A program made the translations under genes and the position numbers. Positions 8,386 to 17,129 of a stretch of DNA of 64,000 bases are shown in pieces (the first letter of the stretch is position 1; the number at the start of each line of letters is the position of its first letter). Under the pieces are notes generated by a model. That model did no database searches, was not told the DNA's origin, and saw only the letters and a list, made by a program, of their open reading frames with translations. The DNA is from Gammaproteobacteria bacterium. Lineage in GTDB: Bacteria; Pseudomonadota; Gammaproteobacteria; Pseudomonadales; Azotimanducaceae. The DNA is taken from positions 62,001 through 126,000 of the forward strand of contig JAJFJZ010000001.1 of NCBI GenBank assembly GCA_021773565.1, given 5' to 3'.

Positions 8386-9102
8386 TCCCTCATCCGCACA
8401 CAAATAGGATGCCAGATAGATGGTTGTTTTGCGCATGGTTGTCATGGGAACCGCCGAATGCAGGCCCATGTGCGCATGCAGTGCCTTGTCCCTGGACCCC
8501 AGGGCATCAAATAACATCAGGCCACGTTCCCTGGGTATTATTTCGTCGTCCCACTGCAACAAAAACCTCAGGGGACACGTGACCAGTGGTGCTGTCGCCC
8601 GCAGTTGATCGCGATTCAGGCCCCAAAAACCCATCAAACCAAACACAGCTACTTTTATGCGGGGTTCCACAGCAACCAGAGGAATGCCCATCATCGTGCC
8701 CATGGACAAACCCCAATACCCAACGGGACCTGTGCCCAGAAAATCCTGTGCGTCATCCAGCGCAGCGCGCCAGTCAGCGACAATATTGGCAGTAGTTTCT
8801 TCCGCATCCCAGGCTTTACCAAAGTCTGCTTCCTGGCCCTCTTCAAGGCGCGCCCCGTGGCCGGGCCCATCCAGCGCAATGGACGCAATACCGTGGGAAC
8901 GTGCCAACCAACGTGCCACTGCCAACACATATTCTGTGCGTTTGTGATGGCCCCCTCCGTGCCCAAGCAACGCCAGTTTACCGTTCTCACCATGCTTTTC
9001 AGGTCGCCACAAAATACCTGGCACAGTTCGGCCCTCGCATTCCAGCTTAAACTCTGTTTCTTCCACTTTTCTGGAAACCGCCGGTGTTGTTGTCCAATCC
9101 AC
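8377..9102 (-). CDS. Alpha/beta hydrolase (dienelactone-hydrolase-like)
   Basis: 241 residues with an alpha/beta-hydrolase core. LALLGHGGGHHK forms the oxyanion-loop region, GYWGLSMGT the nucleophile elbow (Gly-Leu-Ser-Met-Gly), FLLQWDDEIIP the acid strand and MGLHSAVP the likely catalytic His near the end. No signal peptide is seen, so it is cytoplasmic. The substrate is unknown; esters or thioesters are plausible in this acyl-CoA neighbourhood. It is convergent with the kinase-like gene and divergent from the acyl-CoA dehydrogenase at 9264. Confidence 0.8.
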   Translation of the reverse strand: MDWTTTPAVSRKVEETEFKLECEGRTVPGILWRPEKHGENGKLALLGHGGGHHKRTEYVLAVARWLARSHGIASIALDGPGHGARLEEGQEADFGKAWDAEETTANIVADWRAALDDAQDFLGTGPVGYWGLSMGTMMGIPLVAVEPRIKVAVFGLMGFWGLNRDQLRATAPLVTCPLRFLLQWDDEIIPRERGLMLFDALGSRDKALHAHMGLHSAVPMTTMRKTTIYLASYLCADEGSA

Positions 9103-9263
9103 TGCACTACCCTTTGGTTATCGAGTTACGAAACTGTATGAACAAACTACTCTAATGCAGCCCCGAAAAACAAGCATAGCGGTAGACATCTGCGCGCTTG
9201 CGCCTTAAGTTAACAGCCAGCAATTACATTGTACGAACTCACAAAACAGGAAAGAGGAAGACC

Positions 9264-10511
9264 ATGTCGAATACAGACTCTACTATAGATTTGAATAATC
9301 TGGTGATGTCACAGGAAGCTCAGCCATTGCTTGATGCTGTTATGGCATTTATCAAGGAACACGTTGAACCGATTTATGCGGAATATTTGGCAGAGGATGA
9401 CACCAAAGAAGATCGCTGGAGTTATACACCACGACAAACAGAGTTGCTTGAAGGTGCAAAAGCCAAGGCGAAGGAACTGGGTCTGTGGAATTTTTTCCTG
9501 CCCGATGCGGAAACCGGAGAAGGTCTCAAAAATCTGGATTATGCCTACATTGCAGCAGAGCTGGGCCGTGTACCATTAGCCTCTGAATGTCTTAACTGCA
9601 GTGCGCCGGATACCGGCAACATGGAAGTACTCGAGCGCGTGGGAACCCAGGCCCAAAAGGACAAATGGTTGAAACCTTTGCTGAACGGTGAGATCCGCTC
9701 TGCCTACGTAATGACCGAACCAAACATGGCATCATCTGATGCAAAAAACATTAGCACCAGCGCAGAACTGGTTAATGGTGTCTGGGTTATTAATGGCGAA
9801 AAATATTATGCTTCTGGCGCGGGTGATCCTCGCTGCAAGATTATGATTGTAATGGTGAAAACCAGTCCGGATGCGCCACCCCACAAGCAGCAGTCACAAA
9901 TTCTGGTGCCAATCGACGCACCAGGAGTTGAGGTTCTCGGTCCAATGCATGTTTTCGGCAACGATGACGCACCACATGGACACATGCATATACGATTTGA
10001 TAACTGCCAGGTACCGGAAGAAAACATTCTGCTCGGCGAGGGTCGTGGCTTTGAAATATCCCAGGTGCGCCTGGGACCAGGTCGCATACACCACTGCATG
10101 CGCTCACTCGGGCAAGCGGAAAAAGCCCTGGAACTCATGATTAAACGTGGATTATCCCGTGAAGGCTTCGGCAAACCCCTGGTCCAGCTGGGTGGTAATA
10201 TCGAGAAAATTTCTCGCATCCGTATCGATATCGATGCCATGAGATTGATGGTGCTGCGAGCAGCAAAGGCCATGGATGTTCTGGGTAATCGCGAGGCCCG
10301 TGTATATGTAAGCGCAGTAAAAGCCATGGTGCCCGAACGTGTATGTCAAATAATCGATGCAGCTATACAAATGCATGGGGCTACGGGTGTATCACAATGG
10401 ACCCCGCTTGCAAGAATGTATACCCAGCAGCGCACCCTGAGAATTGCTGACGGTCCTGATGAGGTGCATCACATGGTTGTAGGGCGAGCCGAAGTAAGAA
10501 AGTACCAATAG
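9264..10511 (+). CDS. Acyl-CoA dehydrogenase, ACAD10/11-like
   Basis: 415 residues from ATG 9264, preceded by a good ribosome site (GAGGAAG). An upstream in-frame extension to 9198 lacks one and is not conserved-looking. Acyl-CoA dehydrogenase features include AYVMTEPNMASSDAKN (FAD/substrate loop) and WVINGEKYYASGAGD. LGPGRIHHCMRSLGQAEKAL and RIADGPDEVHHMV are close to the consensus of the ACAD10/11 subfamily. These enzymes act on phosphorylated 4-hydroxyacyl-CoA or on long or branched chains. The neighbouring separate APH-type kinase (7327) corresponds to the kinase domain fused in animal ACAD10/11. Substrate and coupling are inferred. Confidence 0.92.
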   Translation: MSNTDSTIDLNNLVMSQEAQPLLDAVMAFIKEHVEPIYAEYLAEDDTKEDRWSYTPRQTELLEGAKAKAKELGLWNFFLPDAETGEGLKNLDYAYIAAELGRVPLASECLNCSAPDTGNMEVLERVGTQAQKDKWLKPLLNGEIRSAYVMTEPNMASSDAKNISTSAELVNGVWVINGEKYYASGAGDPRCKIMIVMVKTSPDAPPHKQQSQILVPIDAPGVEVLGPMHVFGNDDAPHGHMHIRFDNCQVPEENILLGEGRGFEISQVRLGPGRIHHCMRSLGQAEKALELMIKRGLSREGFGKPLVQLGGNIEKISRIRIDIDAMRLMVLRAAKAMDVLGNREARVYVSAVKAMVPERVCQIIDAAIQMHGATGVSQWTPLARMYTQQRTLRIADGPDEVHHMVVGRAEVRKYQ

Positions 10512-10536
10512 CTCGAAACAGGTGTCTGGATGTTAT

Positions 10537-12273
10537 TCAGGTGCCTGTATTTTCTGAGGGTGAAAGCCGTTCCGCCAGAGAATTTTCGGCATAGGCCTTT
10601 ATGGCAGGGTAATTCGCTTTTCCGTTTGGTGCACGCTCCAGATCTGTCTTGGCAATTATTTTTTTGGGCAGTTTGTAGGCTGCCAGATGTTGTCGGGAAT
10701 ATTCTATCAGCTCTGCCTCATTCAACTCAAAACCCTCATTCAATTGCACTACCGCCGTGATTGCCTGTCCCCATCTGTTGTCCACCAGACCAACTACCAG
10801 TGCATCTGCAACTGACTCATGAAATTTGAGTGCTTCCTCCACCTCTTCAGGAAAAACTTTTTCACCGGCAGTATTGATACAATTGCTTCCTCGCCCCAAC
10901 AGGGTGAGTGAACCGTCCGCTTCAACAAGGGCCCAGTCACCGGGAATGGAATACCTGTCACCATTAATGACAGGAAAAGTACTATCTGTTTTCTTTTGAT
11001 CCTTGTAATACCCAACTGGCAAGAAGCCCTTAACCCCGACCATGCCTGATTCACCGGAACCTGGCTGCACTTCCCTTAGATCCTCTGTGAATACGCGGGT
11101 ATTTGGGCCCAGAACAAACCTGGCGACCTCGACAGTCTCATCCTTTGTCATGGTAGACCCACCCATGCCAAGTGCTTCCGATGAGGCAAAGCGGTCAGAC
11201 AGCACCAACTGCGGCTGGTGCTTTAATAATCCAGCCTTTATTTCGCTAGTCCACATTACACCGGAAGAGGTCATGGTTCGTAGTGAAGAAAGTGTGTAGG
11301 TATCAGGATTGGAGTCCAGATACTCAAGCATTGGACGCGCAAAAGCATCACCTACGATGCTTACAGCACTTACATGAAAATCATCTATGGCCTGAAGTGC
11401 CAACTGTGGATCAAATTTTCTTGCGCCCAGAGTCACACAGGTTCCCCCACGCGTCATGGCCCCGACAGCGGATAACAACCCGGTGCCATGCATTAAAGGT
11501 GGTAAGGCAAGATTAACAGGACGAATAGCAGATTCGACCAAACGCAGGTAACTTTCAAGATCCGAAGGTGGTGCAATGCCCTTTGTCGGGTCGCCCCCGC
11601 CCCCGGTTGCTCCCCAGAGGTCATCGTGCCGCCACATCACACCCTTGGGCATTCCCGTGGTACCACCGGTGTAAAGGAACAACATATCTTGGGGGGCACG
11701 CTCTATGCCAAGAGCTGTACCGTCACCGCTTCCAGCCAGGGCCTCAAAACTGCCCAGAGCCGGTAAACTGCCCAGAGCCGGTAAACTGCCCAGAGCAGGT
11801 GAACTGCCCAGAGCAGGTGAACTGCCCAGAGCGGGTGAACTGCCCGCAACTCCACTACTGCTGTCTTGCCCGGATACCTCAATCCACTGGTTGACCAGAG
11901 GCAATTTATCCCGAATGGCGTCTACCTGTGTGGCAAATTCTGAACTGTAAATGACAACCCTTGCATCGCTATTATCCAGCAGGTAGACGAGCTCGTGTTC
12001 AATGTATCGATAATTTACGTTTACATGGGTCAGGCGGGCCTTGAAAGCTGCTGCAATTCCTTCGCTATACTCAGCGCAATTACGCATATAAAAAGCAATT
12101 TTATCCCCCGGATGTGCACCATGTTCAAGAAGATTGCGCGCCAGATTATTAGTTCGCCGGGTAAAATCGACCCAGGATGTTTTCCGGTCCCCGTGAATCA
12201 GGGCAGGCTGTTCACCGGCCACAACCGTTGCAATACCGTCAAGAATATCGCCATAATTCCAAGCGAACGTCAT
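10537..12273 (-). CDS. Acyl-CoA synthetase (AMP-binding) with a hexapeptide repeat insertion
   Basis: 578 residues of the ANL superfamily, FadD13-like. The P-loop is FLYTGGTTGMPKGVMW. Other motifs are LALPPLMHGTG, ASSEALG, YSIPGDWALVEADGSL and the hinge LLGRGSNCINTAGEKVFP; the catalytic Lys lies in APNGKANYP. It converts a carboxylic acid plus ATP and CoA to acyl-CoA and AMP. Between the N-terminal domain and the P-loop lies an unusual low-complexity insertion of six PALGS-type hexapeptides encoded by 18-bp tandem repeats (11748-11846), not a family feature. It is convergent with the ACAD11-like gene (25 bases apart) and probably feeds it. Confidence 0.92.
   Translation of the reverse strand: MTFAWNYGDILDGIATVVAGEQPALIHGDRKTSWVDFTRRTNNLARNLLEHGAHPGDKIAFYMRNCAEYSEGIAAAFKARLTHVNVNYRYIEHELVYLLDNSDARVVIYSSEFATQVDAIRDKLPLVNQWIEVSGQDSSSGVAGSSPALGSSPALGSSPALGSLPALGSLPALGSFEALAGSGDGTALGIERAPQDMLFLYTGGTTGMPKGVMWRHDDLWGATGGGGDPTKGIAPPSDLESYLRLVESAIRPVNLALPPLMHGTGLLSAVGAMTRGGTCVTLGARKFDPQLALQAIDDFHVSAVSIVGDAFARPMLEYLDSNPDTYTLSSLRTMTSSGVMWTSEIKAGLLKHQPQLVLSDRFASSEALGMGGSTMTKDETVEVARFVLGPNTRVFTEDLREVQPGSGESGMVGVKGFLPVGYYKDQKKTDSTFPVINGDRYSIPGDWALVEADGSLTLLGRGSNCINTAGEKVFPEEVEEALKFHESVADALVVGLVDNRWGQAITAVVQLNEGFELNEAELIEYSRQHLAAYKLPKKIIAKTDLERAPNGKANYPAIKAYAENSLAERLSPSENTGT
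11748..11846. repeat. 18-bp tandem repeat (five full units plus a partial) inside acyl-CoA synthetase gene
   Basis: Units of 18 bases, consensus AACTGCCCAGAGCMGGTR, start at 11748, 11766, 11784, 11802 and 11820, with a diverging sixth at 11838. They stay in frame and encode Pro-Ala-Leu-Gly-Ser-Ser/Leu on the minus strand. Neighbouring units are nearly identical, which suggests recent expansion and likely length variation between strains. Confidence 0.95.
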
Positions 12274-12374
12274 TCCCTACTCCCCTAATTTTGTGGATTT
12301 TCATTAATACCATACCAACCTTACCTGGCATTCGATAGTATTCCTGTAGACAACTCATGTGATCAGGATCGCTT

Positions 12375-14627
12375 ATGAAATCTGTAATTCACGGGATACT
12401 ATTTTCAGCAATCACCTTGTTATCCCCTTCCTTTTTCGCGCATACATCTGGCGCAGAAAGTAAGCACATAATTTCCGGCTTTGACGCGCAGACAAGTATC
12501 ACCCAACGTCAGTTGGAAACTCGTATGGATACAAATATAAGCACAGAGGAACTGGACACCTGGTTAAAACACATGTCAGCCAAACCTCACCACGCAGGTT
12601 CTGCTGCAAGCAAAGAGACCGCTGAATATATTGCTCAGCTCATGTCATCCTGGGGCTATGACGTGAAAATCGAGGAATTTGAAGTTTTGCTTCCCACCCC
12701 AAAAACCCGGGAGCTGGAGTTGGTCGCCCCGCATAGCTATACCGCAACACTACGCGAGGACAGCCTGCCAGAAGACCCAAGCACCGGAATTCGGGAAGAA
12801 CTTCTGCCCCCCTACAACGCTTTTTCTGCAGAAGGGGAAGTTGAAGCAGAACTGGTGTTTATAAATTACGGACGACCCGAAGATCACGAGTATCTGGAGC
12901 GCCATGGCATTGACCTTGCCGGGAAAATTGCTATTGCCAAATATGGTGAAACGTGGCGCGGAATAAAACCCAAGCTGGCTGCAGAAAAAGGTGCGATAGC
13001 AACAATCATCTATTCGGATCCGGCAGATGACGGGTACGGTAAAGGTGATACCTACCCCAAGGGCGCATTCAAGCACGAAAGCGGAGTGCAAAGAGGCTCG
13101 GTAATGGACATGCCCACCTATCCCGGTGACGTACTAACCCCCGGGATCGGTGCAACCAGAGGAGCAAAGCGCCTCAAAATAGAAGATGCAACCACCATAA
13201 CAAAAATTCCGGTTTTGCCCATTTCCTACAGAGATGCCCTGCCCTTGTTATCTGCCATGGATGGTGCGGTTACTCCACCGGAATGGCGCGGGGCCTTGCC
13301 AATAACCTACCACCTGGGTCCGGGACCAGCAAAAGTGCGTCTTAAACTGGCATTTAACTGGGACACAATTACCATTTACAACGTTATTGCGAGGCTGGAA
13401 GGGTCCAAATACCCATCCGAGTGGGTAATACGTGGAAATCACCACGACGGCTGGAATCATGGCGCATCAGATCCTCTCAGTGGACAAATAGCCATGCTTG
13501 CAGAGGCCAAGGCAGTGGCAGCTCTTGCTGCTGCGGGTGCCCCGCCCGCCCGCACGGTGATTTACGCTTCCTGGGATGCTGAGGAACCAGGATTGATCGG
13601 TTCCACCGAATGGGCTGAACTGCACGCTTCAGAATTAAAGAAGAAGGCCGTTGCCTACATAAATACAGATGGTAGCAGCCGAGGTTTTCTTTCTATTGGT
13701 GGCAGTCACACCCTGGAAGACTTTTTTAACGAAATCAGCGCCGATGTCATCGACCCTCAAACCGGAGTATCCCTAAAACAACGTCAACGCGCCTTTGGCA
13801 AAATCAGTGGCAAAGATCCAGCGGCAAAAAAGGAAGCTGAAGAACGAAAAAATATTCGCATAGCACCACTTGGCTCAGGCTCGGATTACACACCTTTCCT
13901 GCAACATCTGGGCATCGCGTCAGCCAATCTTGCCTTTAGCGGGCACGGTGCAGGGGGAAGTTATCACACCCTCTATGATACCTATGAACATTTCACAACC
14001 TGGCGCGATCCCGGTCTGGCATATTGCGCGACACTGGCTAAAGTCGCCGGTCGGGCCACACTGAGGCTAGCTAACGCCGGTACCCTGCCTTTTGAATTTG
14101 TAGCACTGCACGACAATGTGAATATGTACATTGGTGAGCTGGAAACGCTGGCCGACACCATGCGCACCCAAACGGAAAGCACCAACCAAAATATTGCAGA
14201 CGGTACCTATGGCTTGTTTCTGGATCCACGAAAAAAACTGGGACCTCCAAAATCACAGGACCCGGTACCATATTTCAGTTTTGCACCCCTGAAAAATGCC
14301 GCACGCCACCTTGAAAAGGCAGCGCAAGCGTTTTCCTCACGCGCACCATCAAATAATCGCACGGCGAAACAAATTCGTACTTTTAACAAGCTTTTGTATA
14401 CGAGTGAGCGCCTGTTAACTATGGATGCAGGGTTGTCCGGGAGAACCTGGTTTAAACATCACATTTATGCTCCCGGGTTTTTTACCGGATACGGAGTCAA
14501 GACGCTGCCGGGTGTACGCGAAAACATAGAACAGCGCAATTATGCTGCGGTACCTGGTGAGATAGAAAAGGCAGCCGGGATTTTGCACCAGATGGCAAAT
14601 CGAATAGAGCAATTAAATGCACTTTGA
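12375..14627 (+). CDS. Secreted M28 metallopeptidase, glutamate carboxypeptidase II (NAALADase)-like
   Basis: 750 residues. The N-terminal signal peptide (hydrophobic FSAITLLSPSFFA, cleavage near residue 23-27) sends it to the periplasm or beyond. The layout follows the transferrin-receptor/PSMA superfamily: an N-terminal peptidase part, an inserted PA domain (about 140-300), the M28 zinc peptidase core with GNHHDGWNHGASDPLSG and SWDAEEPGLIGSTEW (zinc ligands and general-base Glu) and YHTLYDTYEHF, then a TFR-dimer-like C-terminal helical domain (about 630-750). It probably removes C-terminal residues from peptides. Its stop overlaps the start of the next gene. Confidence 0.9.
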   Translation: MKSVIHGILFSAITLLSPSFFAHTSGAESKHIISGFDAQTSITQRQLETRMDTNISTEELDTWLKHMSAKPHHAGSAASKETAEYIAQLMSSWGYDVKIEEFEVLLPTPKTRELELVAPHSYTATLREDSLPEDPSTGIREELLPPYNAFSAEGEVEAELVFINYGRPEDHEYLERHGIDLAGKIAIAKYGETWRGIKPKLAAEKGAIATIIYSDPADDGYGKGDTYPKGAFKHESGVQRGSVMDMPTYPGDVLTPGIGATRGAKRLKIEDATTITKIPVLPISYRDALPLLSAMDGAVTPPEWRGALPITYHLGPGPAKVRLKLAFNWDTITIYNVIARLEGSKYPSEWVIRGNHHDGWNHGASDPLSGQIAMLAEAKAVAALAAAGAPPARTVIYASWDAEEPGLIGSTEWAELHASELKKKAVAYINTDGSSRGFLSIGGSHTLEDFFNEISADVIDPQTGVSLKQRQRAFGKISGKDPAAKKEAEERKNIRIAPLGSGSDYTPFLQHLGIASANLAFSGHGAGGSYHTLYDTYEHFTTWRDPGLAYCATLAKVAGRATLRLANAGTLPFEFVALHDNVNMYIGELETLADTMRTQTESTNQNIADGTYGLFLDPRKKLGPPKSQDPVPYFSFAPLKNAARHLEKAAQAFSSRAPSNNRTAKQIRTFNKLLYTSERLLTMDAGLSGRTWFKHHIYAPGFFTGYGVKTLPGVRENIEQRNYAAVPGEIEKAAGILHQMANRIEQLNAL

Positions 14628-15330
14628 CGCGATGCATTCAAAGACCGGTTTGATTGTCTACATAGACTTTAAGAGTCCCTATGCGTTTATCGCAACCAAA
14701 CCCTGTTTTCAGTTGGAAACAAAACTGAATATGCAATTTGACTGGCGACCGCTAACACTCGATATTCCCAGCTTTTTAGGCTCTGCGCGCCTCGACAAAA
14801 AAGGCAAAGTGAGCCAAAGCAAACGTAGTAGCGACCAATGGCTTTGGGTGAAACACGCTTACCGGGATGCGCGCCGCTATGCAGCCCTGAACGAGCTTAC
14901 CTTGCGAGGTACCGAAAAAATCTGGGATTCATCTTTGGCAAGTATCGGATTAATGTGGGCAAAAACGCAGCCCCATCAGGTACTTAAAAACTACATCAAT
15001 CTGGTTTTTGAGCCATTCTGGCGAAGGGAACTGGACATCGAAAACGTTCAGGTAATAGAAGAAAAATTACAGCAGGCGGGTGCGGACATTGCGGGTTTTT
15101 CCGATTATTTGTCTGGGCAGGGACGCACGGATCATGACCGACAACAGAAGAATATTTTTAATGCAGGAATCTTTGGCGTACCTACATTTGTAATTGAAAA
15201 CGAGATATTTTTCGGGCGTGAACATTTACCGCGCATTGAATGGATTCTATGTGGCCGCAAAGGCGATGCCCCCGATATTGCTTATCAGCACATCGAAATG
15301 GACCTTAGGGGCAGTGCCAGTAATGGATAA
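14617..15330 (+). CDS. DsbA-family protein, 2-hydroxychromene-2-carboxylate isomerase-like (paralogue 1)
   Basis: 237 residues, thioredoxin-like DsbA/kappa-GST fold. IVYIDFKSPYAFIATKP at the N-terminus resembles the DFxSPYSYLA motif of HCCA isomerases, and GIFGVPTFVIENEIFFGREHLP near the C-terminus holds the cis-Pro loop. There is no CxxC, so it is not a disulphide oxidase; glutathione-dependent isomerase or transferase activity is the family expectation. There is no signal peptide. The start ATG (14617) overlaps the peptidase stop; ATG 14632 is an alternative. A divergent second copy follows directly. Confidence 0.82.
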   Translation: MHFDAMHSKTGLIVYIDFKSPYAFIATKPCFQLETKLNMQFDWRPLTLDIPSFLGSARLDKKGKVSQSKRSSDQWLWVKHAYRDARRYAALNELTLRGTEKIWDSSLASIGLMWAKTQPHQVLKNYINLVFEPFWRRELDIENVQVIEEKLQQAGADIAGFSDYLSGQGRTDHDRQQKNIFNAGIFGVPTFVIENEIFFGREHLPRIEWILCGRKGDAPDIAYQHIEMDLRGSASNG

Positions 15331-15955
15331 ATGTCCACTCACCGTGTGCATCGACTTCAAAAATCCAGAGGCATATCTAGCATGGGCACCAACTCGCGCT
15401 TTGGCCAGGCAGCAAAACATAGTTATCAACTGGCTACCCTTCATCAGCCCGCAACAAAAAATACCCCAACAAAGCAATTCTGGCCAGCCTATGAACAGAG
15501 GCGCACAGCACCGGCAAATGCGATTTGATTATCGACAACAAAACCTTATTCGTTATTCTCCAAATTCAGACCTGACTCTTGCTTCATTAAACCGAAACAT
15601 TAACTCGCAATTAGCCGCAGTAGGCTTGTTGTGGTGCTTACAAAAATCGCAATCCTGTACAGAACAATATATTGGCAATGTATTTATAGCGTGTTGGCAG
15701 CGCGGTGAAGATATTGCAGAACCGCAAGTCATTCGTCAGGCAATTAAACTTGCCGGGGTATCAACCGATAAATTTACGGCATATTCGAATGGAGCCGGAC
15801 CAGACAAACTAAACAATTTACGGAAAAACCTGGAACAGCAGGGCGTATTTGATACGCCTTTTTACCTGTTGCAGGCAGACAGTTTTCTAGGACGCCAGCA
15901 CCTGCCTATGATTAGGTGGTTGCTGTGCGACAGACAGGGTCCCAAACCAATATAA
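15323..15955 (+). CDS. DsbA/HCCA-isomerase-like protein (divergent paralogue 2)
   Basis: 210 residues from ATG 15323, overlapping the stop of paralogue 1 by eight bases; a longer in-frame opening to 15194 only shadows the previous gene. It aligns by eye with its neighbour: CIDFKNPEAYLAWAPTRAL versus YIDFKSPYAFIATKP, and GVFDTPFYLLQADSFLGRQHLP versus GIFGVPTFVIENEIFFGREHLP. The Ser of the SPY motif is replaced and the middle is shortened, so substrate binding has probably changed. It looks like an old tandem duplication with loss or change of function in the second copy. Confidence 0.75.
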   Translation: MDKCPLTVCIDFKNPEAYLAWAPTRALARQQNIVINWLPFISPQQKIPQQSNSGQPMNRGAQHRQMRFDYRQQNLIRYSPNSDLTLASLNRNINSQLAAVGLLWCLQKSQSCTEQYIGNVFIACWQRGEDIAEPQVIRQAIKLAGVSTDKFTAYSNGAGPDKLNNLRKNLEQQGVFDTPFYLLQADSFLGRQHLPMIRWLLCDRQGPKPI

Positions 15956-15980
15956 CAACCAGTTAAACAGGGAGAACTAA

Positions 15981-16973
15981 TTGAAATCATTTAGTGGGAA
16001 GATTGCCGTGATTACCGGTGGCGGTACCGGCATGGGAAGAGAACTTGCACTGGCATTAAGCGGCGAAGCCTGCCACGTTGCTATATGTGATATTTCTGAG
16101 GAAAACATGCAGGAAACACTGTCGCTGTGCAAGGCTGGTGCCGACTCAGACGTGCGCATCTCTACCCATATTTGCGACGTATCCAGGGAAGACCAGGTTT
16201 TGGCATTCAGGGACGAAGTACTGATAGCGCATGAGACAGATCACGTAAACCTGCTTTTCAACAATGCCGGAATAGCGGGTGGCGGCAGCTTCATAGTGGA
16301 TAAAAGGGAAGATTGGGAACGCACCTTCGATATATGCTGGTTCGGGGTATATTTCTGTTCTCGCGCCTTCGTACCTTTGTTGGTGGAAAGCGATGCAGGT
16401 TATCTTATAAATACCAGTAGCATAAATGGATTCTGGGCAGCCATCGGTCCAGGCGTTGCACATACCTCATATTGTGCTGCAAAATTTGCGGTCAAGGGAT
16501 TTACTGAAGCACTTATAACCGATTTAGGCGTAAATGCTCCCCATGTGAAAGTTGCGGTAGTCATGCCTGGCCACATAGGCACATCGATTGTGATCAACAG
16601 CACCAAAGCGCGTGGTAGAAATAGCGCCATGGATATGACACCAGAGGAGGTAGCCGTGTCACGCTCCATTATGGAGAAACGCGGATTGCCGATTGGTAAC
16701 CTCAGCGATGACCATATTCGTGAAGCGATGCAACAACGCGCACTTGACTTCAGAGACAAGGCGCCGACCACTGCTAAACAGGCAGCAAATATAATACTGG
16801 ATGGCGTTCGGGCAGAAAAATGGCGCATTCTAATTGGAGATGATGCTGACATTCTGGACCAGCGGGTTCGGGCCACGCCGGAGGATGCCTATACAGAAGC
16901 GTTTTTTACAGCACTTACCCGGGATGGAATATTTACCGCCATCAATGGAGAAGAGGCTGAGCAGGAATCCTAA
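15981..16973 (+). CDS. Short-chain dehydrogenase/reductase
   Basis: 330 residues of the SDR fold: cofactor loop TGGGTGMG near residue 12, NNAGIAGG, then catalytic Ser in NTSSING and Tyr-x-x-x-Lys in YCAAK. An acidic residue after the second strand (ICDISEEN) suggests NAD rather than NADP. It starts with TTG at 15981 behind AGGGAGA; no ATG fits. The C-terminal ~90 residues are longer than in the shortest SDRs. It oxidises or reduces an alcohol/ketone whose identity is unknown; the setting suggests acyl or terpenoid substrates. Confidence 0.88.
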   Translation: MKSFSGKIAVITGGGTGMGRELALALSGEACHVAICDISEENMQETLSLCKAGADSDVRISTHICDVSREDQVLAFRDEVLIAHETDHVNLLFNNAGIAGGGSFIVDKREDWERTFDICWFGVYFCSRAFVPLLVESDAGYLINTSSINGFWAAIGPGVAHTSYCAAKFAVKGFTEALITDLGVNAPHVKVAVVMPGHIGTSIVINSTKARGRNSAMDMTPEEVAVSRSIMEKRGLPIGNLSDDHIREAMQQRALDFRDKAPTTAKQAANIILDGVRAEKWRILIGDDADILDQRVRATPEDAYTEAFFTALTRDGIFTAINGEEAEQES

Positions 16974-16994
16974 ATTTTCTTTGCAAAAACAAGT

Positions 16995-17127
16995 AAAAGC
17001 CGAAGGTTTCCTTCATGGCGCATTAAAGCGCAGCGCCAAACGCGTGGAGAGAGACTTTAGGCTCTCGACCAAGTGCGGGAAGCCGGGACGGCCGCAAGCA
17101 GCGCCATGAAGGAAACCTTCGGCTTTT
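16995..17127. repeat. 133-bp element bounded by a perfect 27-bp inverted repeat
   Basis: Positions 16995-17021 and 17101-17127 are exact reverse complements over 27 bases, enclosing 79 bases with further internal complementarity (for example GAGAG and CTCTC around 17049-17066). It lies just after the SDR stop and three bases before the end of the convergent phosphatase gene. It could act as a bidirectional terminator, since the right arm ends in CTTTT, or be a small non-autonomous mobile element of MITE type. No flanking target duplication is evident. Confidence 0.9.
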
Positions 17128-17129
17128 GC

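Noticed and set aside
11748-11846. Array-like repeats considered as a CRISPR
   Set aside because: Units are contiguous 18-mers with no spacers and stay in frame; they are coding tandem repeats.
16400-16876. 158-codon minus-strand open frame over the SDR gene
   Set aside because: The SDR motifs on the plus strand explain the region; the antisense frame shows no family features.
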